DNA of 64,000 bases. It comes from Amia ocellicauda. Its lineage: Eukaryota; Chordata; Actinopteri; Amiiformes; Amiidae. The notes beneath the pieces are model-generated. The model was not told where the DNA came from, made no database searches, and saw only the letters and a program-made list of their open reading frames with translations. The first letter of the stretch is position 1. Every line of letters starts with the position of its first letter. Location: the NCBI RefSeq assembly GCF_036373705.1, contig NC_089866.1:19933501-19997500 (forward strand), given 5' to 3'. Shown piece by piece: positions 32,131 through 53,595 of the stretch. The translations under genes were made by a program, and so were the position numbers.

Positions 32131-34760
32131 CTTACACTGCCCCATCTGGGAAAAAAAACACCAAATCCCAGGCTAATGTGCACGAACATGACAAACTGCA
32201 CAGTGACTAAGAATAAGGACTAATAATAACTAACGATATCTTAAACATGCCTGAACACAATATATTGGTATTAAATAAAAAAAAAATTGTCAGAAAAATT
32301 TATACTGTAAAATAATTGATTTTATGGATTGAACCATTTCTTCAAGTGAAAATGTATACATTAAATTAATGTTACTAAAATGAACATTGTTAAAAAGAAA
32401 TAGGTTTAGCCTTGCCCCCCCCCCCCACACCAATGTTTAAAGAACGTTACATTTTTCCCCCAATAATTTATGGACGGCTTAACTAAAAAAAAGTCACATG
32501 TATGTAACACCAGGCACACATGGTGGTTAGTTTGTTTTTTCCTTCCTCCTTAAGTTTTCATTTATGTCTAACAATGTTTACGGTTTTATCAAAGGGGTCA
32601 TGTAGGAGAACGTGCCAATCACAATTACAATAGTCTTCTTATTGGCTCCTGATGGCACACAAGATCAAACATTTAGTTTAAATGATATTTTAATGATTAT
32701 AATTTTGAGCAGCTGGCAGATGAAAAAAAGTGGGCGAGGGATTAGAGAGAGGGGCACACGATCTTCCTGTCTGCTGCTACACATACTTGGAATGAGCCGG
32801 GAGAAGGGTCAAGAGGAAAAACAGAAATTATTGATATAGTTAACGAGTAGAAAAAACACTTTGAGGATGCTATACAGGCCCTGTATTACTTTTTTCCGTT
32901 TAGTACCAAGTTATTTTTTCTCACGTGCATTCCTAGCAAAAGCAAAGTATATTTTAATGTAATTGCTAATGGTAAAAGACTGACACTGTCCTGTCTGAGC
33001 TGTGAGTGAAGACTGGCTCTAATTTAAAGGATGGATTCAGAAGGATGTGAGTTGTTGAAAACTGGTGACAGGGCAGCTCTCTGGAGGCGAGTTCAGCAAT
33101 GATCGAGTATGATCTCTGAGTCATACACAGGAATTAATACTATCAATTATGGCAGATCAGAACACTAAGTTAATAAGGTTTGTATTAAAATTGACCAGAT
33201 AAATGACTAAATCAGTCCTATTAAACAGTATGAAGAGAAATCTAGTTTTAGTTAGATATTTAATTGCAATGCTAATGTTAGCAAACTTAGTTAACCAGTA
33301 CTGTTAACTATATTAACTATAGCTTCTTACTAAATAACATTACTCTTCTGCCTTCAGTGATGAAGCATGTCACGGTCACCTAAAATGGAAAGTTGACTTT
33401 CGAGTCCTTAAAAATCGAGTTGCCGCTGTTCCTTTCTAAGTATTCATCCAACTCTAGTGCTGAGGCCATAGAGAAACAGAGAGAACTGCCAACAGAAGTT
33501 CAGAGGTCAATAAACAGACAGCAGCGTCCCCCCAATGACAAACCTATGCCATGCCTACTGGATATTTCAAAATCCCAGAGTCTAAATTTGTATTTGGACA
33601 CCTCCTTAAACCACTGTTTAGATTATGCTTAGCTTTCCTAACTTCTTTTATACCTTATTTTACATAAATGTTGATTAGTGCTTCTTAAACCAGGCAAGTT
33701 CTCTTCTTGGATAAAGGTTTCTTCTCAATTACAGCAACAACAACAGATCTATAAGGGAGTGAAATGGGCATGGTTTTGTAACGGACTTGGATCAGATGAA
33801 TGGTATATAAAAGGAGCATATATAAAAACTTATGCTAATTGGGTCATTACTGAGCCATAAACAATTGTTTTGATCCTGCTGGAACTGGACCAGCACTGTC
33901 CCTTATGTCTATTTTCTGGACCAAATCTGGTAGCCCCACACTATTTTGCTGTCTGGGATAGTAGATCAACAGTTCATATTTAACTTCCAGTGGAGGCTAA
34001 TTGTACAACAGAGACTTAAAACAACAACTATATATTATTGAAGTACAGAAGAGAATGTGCCCCACACTTTAAATGAATCGCTATGGGACAGTAGGAGAGT
34101 GTTTTCTATGTCCACAGTTTGGGGCCCGCATTAGATCCATGATGTTTACATTTTAAAACGTCAGGGCTTGGACAATAACTTCAAGAACAAGTAGCGGAGT
34201 TTCCAAAAAACCTACAAAACACTGTTCTTACTTATGTTTTCTACATACCTGTCATTTTTCCATCCACTTTGTCCTCATGCAGTTGGTTTTAGTCTTCACT
34301 GTAACGGTATTTCTGGAGAGGCCGACCTCACACCAGGCACCAGCTGATGTATTTAAAGTGAGTGTAGGATACATTGTGAGGATGTGAATCACAGAGAACA
34401 GAAACGTCTATTTAAACAGCTGCAGCAACATATCATTATATAATTTTCTTCCACTGTTTACAATTCAAGCTTTATATGCAATTATTTAAAATGTATCCGT
34501 TTGCGTGCCAGTACCACGTTACGGTAGCAGGTAAGAACACACATAAAACCGAACCTAAAGAAATATTTCATAGTATTATGCAACACAAACCTATCTGGAA
34601 AAGTAAGCAGTATTTGTTTTAATGTAGTGTACATTTAAATGCTAAGTATTTTATGTGATATTGGCAATGAACACACACAGCATCCCAGCAGAACCGATTT
34701 TATATTAAACGTATGCCTTGGAGTGCATTGTCCTGAGCTTTGTCTCTGGAGTTCAGCTCT
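32131..34760. other. Spacer between the inverted array and ggt1
   Basis: No gene recognised; a C-run near 32418 and AT-rich DNA. Short frames lack known motifs. Confidence 0.5.
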
Positions 34761-34863
34761 TTTATTTTGATAGGAGGAAGGAAGAAGGGGGAAATACAGC
34801 TGAAGACAGAATCAACATGGAGCCTTGCCACCGGTCTCAGGTATAAATCCACAAAGCCCTTTT

Positions 34864-34869
34864 TTTATT
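34864..34869 (-). terminator. Candidate polyadenylation signal of ggt1
   Basis: TTTATT on the plus strand, so AATAAA on the ggt1 strand, about 1.1 kb beyond its stop codon. A second candidate lies at 34761-34766. No transcript evidence, so the choice is open. Confidence 0.3.
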
Positions 34870-36000
34870 AAAACAAAAAAATGAATTAAATCCACTGCCC
34901 TGTCAAAAGTCTGAGGTAAAAAGGATGACGTATATGATCATCAACTATTCTGAGGTGTACCTTCAAATATACAAATAATGGCATTTGTATTGAAAAAATT
35001 TCCTAGGAGTTGTGATTAACTATCTCACTCTGTATTGTAAAAGAAAAAAGACGAGTACAGTACAATCCAGGTCATTTTAAACATACAACACAATAGGTTT
35101 CCATACTGTAAGTTCTCCTGTAAAAATGATTTTCTCTTTGATGCTTAAATATGCACTACAGTAAATCATAAAGGCTTCAAAGTTTGGTTATGAACCTTTA
35201 ACCTTTTAAAGGAAAGTTATGGGAACATTGTCAAGACATTAGATACTCTGTGCAACAGTCTCTTCCTGAAGAGGTGTGCCTGTCACATAATGAAACGGTA
35301 TGAAAATATATCTATTTTTAGCATCACATAGCTAATATTCATGAAGCATTGACCTCAGTCCTGATTCTGGACAAAGGTTAAAAATGAAACCAAACCGCAT
35401 AATAAGAATCTGCTAAGAATGAGGGACCAGAGCCAAGACACTCAAGAAATTGGCACCTTGGGGAATTCGAGGATGTAGGGAGACAAAGGTCTTGTGGCAG
35501 GAATGTCCCGCTCTTCTCATTCCAGCTGAAACTCTGTCAAAAACCCATCCCTTACTCAAGCACATATTTCTAGATGGATATTACAAAGGAGAGTTTAAGT
35601 CATCTGTGAATGTAAAAACATGCTGATCAAACCTCCATCCCCATTCCAATAGAGCACTGAAATAAATGTGTGCGTTCCTATCCTTAGCCTTGGGAATGCA
35701 GGAAAGTCTGTATGGTGGGTATTACGAGTTTGTCGAGTTGTCAAAAACTCACCTCTTTAAATACAATAACACTTAAAAAAAAATGGCCATACAAAACAAA
35801 AACGGAGGTATTGAAAAAGAGCATACTGGAAGGTTCCCTTAAGGCACGTAAGGTTGATGCAGTTCAGTTTCAGATTCTCAACTCCATAAAATATGTTTGG
35901 TTCTGTTTGCTCCTGGAGGAAGAGGAGCAGAGGTCCATTGCAAACGCAGGCCAGGGCGCAACCGGAGCATAAGTTTGGAGGTACAGTCTGGTTGGAAGGG

Positions 36001-46082
<10,082 letters not shown>

Positions 46083-46092
46083 TTTTCTGCAG

Positions 46093-47487
46093 ACTAAAAA
46101 TGTTGCAGAAGTCCAGTTAAGCATCATAGGCTTTTCATCTAGGACATGAAGGGTAGAAACTCCACCAAGTGTCCAAAACCCAACAGAACACAAGCACAAC
46201 AATGCAGAATGGTGTATATTGAGGGAGCACCAGTCATTTTGGATTCAAAGAGTATTGCAAGAGCATTGTGATGCTTGGGTCTTACAAGTCTGTCTTACCT
46301 GTGAAATAAGGACTCAGCTTTCCCTGGAGTCTGGCTCTGTCATTGATATCTACTTGAAGAATCAATGTTTCTTAGTGGGACACAACGACCACAGTACAAG
46401 CAACTTTACCTCAAGTACAGCTGAAATCCTGATAGATCTACAGAATTTCTGACTTTGGGTTTTGCATTGAAAAATTGCTTCTGATTTCCTGATTTAGGAA
46501 ACACGCCTCAAAACTCTCTCACTTAATGTTGAGGCAGACATTCAACATTTGCAGTTCCGAACAAAATATGAACTTGAGCTGAGTTGAGGATGCCTTTTAT
46601 GGCCAGAGAATGTGTTCCCTTATCTTAAAAATGACCTCTTTGTGTATTTCTTACCGGTACTGCACTGTGACGATTCTGAGCACAGCATTGCAGCACTATG
46701 TGTTTTAGAGCAAACAAAACACAAGCTTAACTGTGACACATCCACGTAAACCCCAGTCAACAAGGACAGGCAACTTGATTGTGTAATTACCTGGCAGCGC
46801 TACCACAATCAACCTCTGTGCACCATTCTTCTCTACTGCACAACAATATTCACCAACCACAGAGAGCAGGAGGTTACGTAAGCGAGTAACTTTGTAACTG
46901 ATGCAAACTATAATGAAACTACTCTGACAACATGTCTGATCACATTCAGATATAGCACACCAGGGTCATAAACAGAAACATAAAAGGGGAACATGTCTGT
47001 GCTTTTCATCGACTGACCTTGGGCTCCATTTCGCTGTGTCATAAATAAAGGTTATATACATACGTAACTGATGTTCTAACACAGTTAAACCAAATCTCCA
47101 AAAGTATGCAATACCAAATAATACAGATGAGTAAAAACAAACACAAATTTCCTGCTGCATTTGGTGCTAGTGCTTTCACAAAGTGGATCTTGGCTGATGT
47201 TTATGAGTGGGTACAGATTGATAGTAATATTAATTCTGGATGCATATGTCTCTTTGTTACGGTAGTAGTGGGGGGAAAAGGGGACTAGATCAGCTTCCTG
47301 CCCATCGTCTGTCCCAGAAAATGGATGCATGACATAATTTAAATTGAAACCATATTACAATCTTATTTACAACAATGAATTTAAAGCTTTACCATAGGAT
47401 ATACTTCAGTGGGACCAGCAATAAAAACAGGTTTCTTACGACAAGACAGCTGAAGACAAATTTTTATGTTTGAAGGCAAACACTTAG
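46093..47487. other. Upstream region of ggt1
   Basis: No coding gene. Likely contains the ggt1 promoter and non-coding 5' exon(s), but none can be fixed without transcripts. Confidence 0.4.
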
Positions 47488-47543
47488 CACTTATGTTGTA
47501 AGTTGCTCTGGATAAGGGCGTCTGCCAAGAAATAATAATAATC

Positions 47544-47581
<38 letters not shown>
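47488..47581 (+). mobile_element. Solitary L2-type LINE 3' tail
   Basis: GCACTTATGTTGTAAGTTGC followed by TCTGGATAAGGGCGTCTGCC and an (AAT)n tail: the terminal part of the same LINE family as at 44392-44581, extremely 5'-truncated. Confidence 0.85.
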
Positions 47582-48742
47582 TTAACAACAGTAACAGTCA
47601 GGAGTTAACGGGGATTGCGTTCATCCATTCCAGGTACCAAAGTGAATTCATTTTGAAAGTTTTTTTAGTTTTTATTTACACCTTAAAGATGTATCCCTTA
47701 TTCAAGTTACATAATATTGATGTTAAAATGTAAATAAAATATATAACAATAAGGCTAATTTCCTTTTTTAACACTAAGGAACCAGTGTCTATCAGTGTGC
47801 CTTATTATAAATCAAATGTGAAAGAATGTTGCATGTTGCAGACAGCCACCCTCAGGTTGAGTTATTTCAATGTGAATTCAATAGGAAGCAGCATATTAGT
47901 TCATGAATTGTTATATTGCAATTTACTGTTCCCAGCATTCTTTGTTCAAAGACTGATTCTGATTGTTCCAGTATTTTCTATATGGATATTTTTAGGCCAT
48001 TTTCATTGTGCTGCTGATGTTTTCAACTTTATTAAAATGCCTGTCCTGCCTTGATGCAAGCCGAGCCAATAGGCGCAACAAAAGTAGAACAATATATTGA
48101 AATCTCCTTCAGTGACAGAAGTGTCAAAACAGTGTGTGTGTTTTTTCTCTTTCTAGTCAAGTGCTACTTAATGAAACTTGAGTACCTCTCTTTTATCTCC
48201 ATATCCAGAATTCACGACAGACATTCCAATGTTCTGCTTTAATACTGACTGCAAAATCTACAGCAGCACAATACATTTATAATTGGTACCAATGACTCTA
48301 AATTCCTTTCCACACCTGAAATAGAACTGTTTACTTATTTAACAGGTATAGCTCTACAAGTTAAGAATCAGGAATTGATTACACTCCAAGTTCCAGGATT
48401 TATCATTTCGATACAGATGTATGCTGTTTCATACCTTAGTGTTAGAGGCTCCTTTCTTAGGCAGTTCCTGACTGCTGCTGTACAGAGTTTGCCTCCCCTC
48501 TGTCTAATAACTTTCCTGCAGAGCTATGTTGTTGCAAAGTGTAACTCTGTAAAGGTTGAACCTCAATCAGTGTATTTGCAGCAATTGCCTGTGACTGAAA
48601 GGTAGGAATGGTTAATCACTTATTGGCTTGAGATAATTATTACAAAGTCTAAGGGTGGATTCCAAAGACCCAATAACCTTGTGTCATACAAAAAGACACA
48701 CCTTTTCTCACATACTGCTTTATCAATGTTAGTAGATCTGTA

Positions 48743-48783
<41 letters not shown>

Positions 48784-50882
48784 TACATTCATTATACAGA
48801 TTTGTTTTAGTTTTTTGCTTTCCTTTACATGTAGGTATTATTTTTGTGTATATATAATGGTATCCATAATCAAACAGTTCTTTACTTATTTTATTTATAT
48901 AACAGAATACTGAGTGTACATCTCGATTTTCTTGGTAAATATTTTTTGAGTTACACTGTATCAAGGTTATGAATACACCTTACTGCATATATATTTATAC
49001 ACATACAAACAAGGGGAAACAAAATGATTGTCTTCAGAGAGTTGTGATCTCACCTGATAGCTTGCATGATGACTTTGCATTTTGCATGAATGTGTGGCCA
49101 ACTAGCTAACTGAGACCACTAAAGAAACTGATACCAAACAATAATTAAACCCTGTGATACGGCCAAACATCAATCTCAACTAAAATGTAACTGTGCTGGC
49201 TGTTTTACACCAAGGCCATCAATGAGCAACAGGTGAGTTCTACATGTAGAATGGTAATTCACACTTAACTGTGTGACTGCTGTCCTGCCATGAGAGAAGG
49301 ACACTCTACTTTCAGAAGAGTGAAAAAAGAGGCAAAAACATTCTATAATTGCTACTGTCTACTACTTGAAAAACAATATAATTAGTGTTCTATTATGTTA
49401 CTCACTGGTTCCCATACTTTTTATTTGTGTGCAGACAAATTTATTATGGATTTTTGACAGATTCTGTATTTAGCTGTGGAGGGAAAAATAACAACCAATG
49501 AAACCACCAGGGAGAAAAACAGAGGGGCTCTTCTAGAATCCGTGGATTGTTCTTCCATCGCAAGCAGGAATCTCTCATTTATTTAATATGCTGTGTCAGA
49601 CTGTAAAGTAATCCATGTTTTTGGAAAGTAGATCATTTAAACTATATTAGAGGAAGTAGGTCAAACTCGTAGGTCAGACACATCCCCCCCACTGTTGAGA
49701 GAACGTTACATTTCCCCACTCAAAGTGCATGTCCCAGTGATGTTATAATCAAACTGAAAATGTTATGATCAAAGAACTTTTAAATCCACAGATAAGCAGA
49801 AGAAGTAACCTACAGGCTTTAGGACCATGTGGATGCTGTTTTCGTGCAGTTCACCAAAGCCTCAGCAGCCTCAGCCCAAGTCCATAAAACAAGGTTATAC
49901 TCCATGTTGTATTATTAGCTTGTAAAAATGACCAGTCTTGCTTTAAATAGCGCAAACAGGACCCCAATAAATACTGTCCAAACAGACTCACTAACTGATC
50001 TTAGCAGAGGGGTCAGAAGGTAATTAATCTAATTTTTTCATATTCACCTGAGCCCTTTTAAAACCAATTGGACAGCTGTCTTCAGTTGACATAAACTGCT
50101 GGAAAACTCCATCTGCACTTCATAATACTGTTCATGAGATCAGATCACAATATAATTGTAGCTTGTCTATCTAATTATCTTCCCATTACATATTAAGCAG
50201 GAATTTGAGAAACTGTTGAGAAAGAGATTTAACTTCGATGACCGCCAGCATTCCACTCGGATCAAGGTTCATTCACAGTAAATAAATGAAAGTGAGCACT
50301 AACAGTCTGCACTGTAGTTCATGAGGGATCATATCTAATCTACAGTCCAACAGGCCTTTTGTCGTCATAAAAGAAAGAATAAAAGAAAGGAAGGAAGGAA
50401 GAGTGTGTTTCCTAAGAATGCTACACATAGTTATTTATGTATAAATATATATTTATATGTATAAATGAAACTGTAGACATTTCTTATCTAAACAGTATTC
50501 TTTAAATCTGGACATGACTAGAAATGATTTATTAAAAATAAATAAATAAATAAAAACATTTTATCTTCCTTAATGAAAAACACTAAAGGTTCTATAAATG
50601 TCATTAACCTAAAGAGGGTACTTCTAATGTGCTTGATTTAAGTGGTATCAGGGATACTTGACATTTAAAAGTGGATATTTTAAACTATACTACCTTAAAT
50701 AGTGCTCATTCTGTTTGTGAGTCAGAACATTTATAACCGACTTCACCTGGGTATCAAGCATTTCAAAAATGATTGTGCTGTACACTATTTGTGCTAAACA
50801 TGATTCACTCCAAAGCAAATTTTAATAATTTACTTTCTTCAAATTGCGTTAGGGACAAATATTGGGTTATCATACATATTGG
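47582..50882. other. Intergenic stretch without a recognisable gene
   Basis: AT-rich DNA with a TA microsatellite (48745-48778) and small AAAG/AAGG runs near 50375-50400. No gene, RNA or complete transposon could be recognised. Confidence 0.6.
48745..48778. repeat. (TA)n microsatellite
   Basis: About 34 bp of TA dinucleotides. Confidence 0.9.
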
Positions 50883-51091
50883 TACAGTGGGGGAAAAAAG
50901 TATTTGATCCCCTGCTGATTTTGTACGTTTGCCCACTGACAAAGAAATGATCAGTCTATAATTTTAATGGTAGGTGTATTTTAACAGTGAGAGACAGAAT
51001 AACAACAAAAGAATCCAGAAAAACGCATTTCAAAAAAGTTATAAATTGATTTGCATGTTAATGAGGGAAATAAGTATTTGACCCCTTCGAC

Positions 51092-52102
51092 TTAGTACTT
51101 GGTGGCAAAACCCTTGTTGGCAATCACAGAGGTCAGACGTTTCTTGTAGTTGGCCACCAGGTTTGCACACATCTCAGGAGGGATTTTGTCCCACTCCTCT
51201 TTGCAGATCCTCTCCAAGTCATTAAGGTTTCGAGGCTGACGTTTGGCAACTCGAACCTTCAGCTCCCTCCACAGATTTTCTATGTGATTAAGGTCTAGAG
51301 ACTGGCTAGGCCACTCCAGGACCTTAATGTGCTTCTTCTTGAGCCACTGCTTTGTTGCCTTGGCTGTGTGTTTTGGGTCATTGTCATGCTGGAATACCCA
51401 TCCACGACCCATTTTCAATGCCCTGGCTGAGGGAAGGAGGTTCTCACCCAAGATTTGACGGTACATGGCCCCGTTCATCGTCCCTTTGATGCGGTGCAGT
51501 TGTCCTGTCCCCTTAGCAGAAAAACACCCCCAAAGCATAATGTTTCCACCTCCATGTTTGACGGTGGGGATGGTGTTCTTGGGGTCATTCCTCCTCCTCC
51601 AAACACGGCGAGTTGAGTTGATGCCAAAGAGCTTGATTTTGGTCTCATCTGAGACCACTTTCACCGAGTTCTCCTCTGAATCATTCAGATGTTCATTGGC
51701 AAACTTCAGACGGGCCTGTACATGTGCTTTCTTGAGCAGGGGGGCCTTGCAGGCGCTGCAGGATTTCAGTCCTTCACAGTGTAGTGTGTTACCAATTGTT
51801 TTCTTGGTGACTATGGTCCCAGCTGCCTTGAGATCATTAACAAGATCCTCCCGTGTAGTTCTGGGCTGATTCCTCACCGTTCTCATGATCATTGAAACTC
51901 CACGAGGTGAGATCTTGCATGGAGCCCCAGACCGAGGGAGACTGACAGTTATTTTGTGTTTCTTCCATTTGCGAATAATCGCACCAACTGTTGTCACCTT
52001 CTCACCAAGCTGCTTGACGATGGTCTTGTAGCCCATTCCAGCCTTGTGTAGGTCTACAATCTTGTCCCTGACATCCTTGGACAGCTCTTTGGTCTTGGCC
52101 AT
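51092..52102 (-). CDS. Tc1 transposase, open frame, DD34E
   Basis: 336 residues. The N-terminal paired-like DNA-binding region comprises [20 protein letters not shown], then a second helix-turn-helix ending [20 protein letters not shown]. Catalytic domain: D152 in SDETK, D240 in [11 protein letters not shown], and E275 in IENLW, with 34 residues between the last two, so the DD34E triad is complete. [13 protein letters not shown] is the glycine-rich box. Oddities: the Trp usual before SDE is replaced (KVVSDE), the usual Pro in LNPIENLW is His, and the segment around RRRNDPKN looks a few residues short. The protein may therefore be inactive despite the open frame. It cuts and pastes the element at TA sites in the nucleus. 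Confidence 0.92.
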   Translation of the reverse strand: MAKTKELSKDVRDKIVDLHKAGMGYKTIVKQLGEKVTTVGAIIRKWKKHKITVSLPRSGAPCKISPRGVSMIMRTVRNQPRTTREDLVNDLKAAGTIVTKKTIGNTLHCEGLKSCSACKAPLLKKAHVQARLKFANEHLNDSEENSVKVVSDETKIKLFGINSTRRVWRRRNDPKNTIPTVKHGGGNIMLWGCFSAKGTGQLHRIKGTMNGAMYRQILGENLLPSARALKMGRGWVFQHDNDPKHTAKATKQWLKKKHIKVLEWPSQSLDLNHIENLWRELKVRVAKRQPRNLNDLERICKEEWDKIPPEMCANLVANYKKRLTSVIANKGFATKY

Positions 52103-52143
52103 GGTGGAGAGTTTGGAATCTGATTGATTGATTGTTCTGTGGA

Positions 52144-52240
52144 CAGGTGTCTTTTATACAGGTAACGAGCTGAGATTAGGAGCACTCCCTTTAAGAGAGT
52201 GCTCCTAATCTCAGCTCGTTACCTGTATAAAAGACACCTG
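52144..52240. repeat. Perfect 44-bp inverted repeat inside the Tc1 element
   Basis: Arms 52144-52187 and 52197-52240 are exact inverse copies with a 9-bp loop. It lies between the transposase start codon (52102) and the 5' inverted repeat, and each arm contains a TATAAAAG-like box. It could act as a bidirectional promoter or form a hairpin in the 5' leader; that role is inference. Confidence 0.9.
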
Positions 52241-52666
52241 GGAGCCAGAAATCGTGCTGATTGATAGGGGATCAAATACTTATTTCCATCATTAACATGC
52301 AAATCAATGTATAACTTTTTTGAAATTTGTTTTTCTGGATTTTTGTTGTTGTTATTCTGTCTCTCACTGTTAAAATACACCTACCATTAAAATTATAGAC
52401 TGATCATTTCTTTGTCAGTGGGCAAACGTACAAAATCAGCAGGGGATCAAATACTTTTTTCCCTCACTGTATCTGTCAATCTGTCTATCTACCATTGGCG
52501 GCGGCACAGTATTTTTTTGTTTTGGCTAAACTACAGTGGGGCTGATCCATACAGTGGTGGGGCTCAAATCAACATCTGTATTTCAATGTGAACACACACA
52601 CACTGGAATAGCATCCCTCCCAGTAGCTAGTAATACCACGCATTAGGCTGCTATGGGTTAGATCAG

Positions 52667-52951
52667 GGGTTTCCATAAGTTAAGACAGTCGCGTTGTGCC
52701 GTTTAAAATACATATATACTAGCACAAATGATGATGATAATAATAATACTAAACAGCAAAAAATTAGTTATTATTGCACATGGAAAAGGATTGTTCAGCT
52801 CTTCCCAATATCTCTGATCAGAAACGTGTATTTATTACTCTGTTTACAATCATGTAAAGCACAAAGAATGAGGCTCGGTTACAGTGTTGGTCTGTCCACC
52901 TGCGGAAAACGCTTTGGGGGACACACGGCCTTCGCCAGTGGAACCGAGGCA
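52667..52951. mobile_element. Internally deleted relative of the 43111-44391 TIR transposon
   Basis: Read on the minus strand it begins TGCCTCGGTTCCACTGGC, then shows GTGCTTTACATGATTGTAAA, ACACGTTTCTG, AGAGATATTGGGAAGAG and GTGCTAGTATATATGTATTT. All of these occur in the same order at 43111-43570. Homology stops at CTTAACTTA and a worn GGAAACCCC end follows, so about 1 kb of the longer copy is missing. Confidence 0.75.
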
Positions 52952-53137
52952 TTTGAAAAGCGACGCTGGGTTACATGATTGCACTGACTGCTTTTTTCAC
53001 ACGCAAAATTACACCCAGAGCAACAGACGTGGACGGTCGCTACTGAGTTTAGGCGATACTATTCGTGCTATTTCAACTCGTTCCTCTGGCAAACCTGTCC
53101 GCTACAAACCCAACGCATTGCACGACACTGTCACAAT

Positions 53138-53143
<6 letters not shown>

Positions 53144-53184
<41 letters not shown>

Positions 53185-53217
53185 GAAAGAGAAAGTGTGT
53201 GAGAGAGAGAGAGAGAC
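53144..53217. repeat. (CT)n followed by (GA)n, hairpin-capable
   Basis: A CT run (53144-53181), a 17-bp gap, then a GA run (53199-53216). The two are complementary and can pair. Inside the hAT element. Confidence 0.9.
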
Positions 53218-53595
53218 GGAGCTACAGTAGTTAATAACGGAGCACAACAGGTGGCCGCCCGTTCCACACAAAACGCATCAAAGTCAGCACAGTTTCCAAA
53301 TCGACCCTATTATTTAAAATATATTCAGACTCACCATTTACGTGTTAGCAATGTCACAATTTCCCAAATTACTTAGCTAGCTAGCGTTAAATAGCGTTAA
53401 ATAACGTTAACTAATTTGGCTCAGATTACACTGTTTGACGCAGCAGTGACGCAATGACGCAGATGGAACGGGAGGCGCTGATTCTGCGCGGTGATGTTCT
53501 TGGTTGCTCATGGTGGGGCTAAGGTGGGGCAGCACGATTCTTGGTGGGGCTGTAGCCCAACCAAGCCATACCCTGACGCCGCCCCTGCTATCTAC

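Larger units (their letters stand above)
50885..52469 (-). mobile_element. Near-complete Tc1-like transposon
   Basis: 1585 bp between TA dinucleotides (50883-50884 and 52470-52471). Both ends carry inverted repeats of about 200 bp (50885-51087 and 52266-52469), nearly identical, each with two copies of a GGATCAAATACTT-type motif, the IR/DR layout of many fish Tc1 elements. The interior holds one open transposase frame on the minus strand and a perfect 44-bp palindrome before its start. Well preserved, so it is probably a young insertion. Confidence 0.93.
52493..53587. mobile_element. Non-autonomous hAT element with perfect 8-bp target duplication
   Basis: CTATCTAC stands directly on both sides (52485-52492 and 53588-53595). 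Left end CATTGGCGGCGGCACAGTA; right end read inward CAGGGGCGGCGTCAGGGTA. The similarity continues over about 50 bp through TTGGCT and CTACAG. No transposase. Contains a short TIR transposon (52667-52951) and a CT/GA-rich microsatellite. It sits only 23 bp from the Tc1 element. Confidence 0.88.

Noticed and set aside
51465..51869. 134-codon plus-strand frame
   Set aside because: Antisense shadow of the Tc1 transposase gene.
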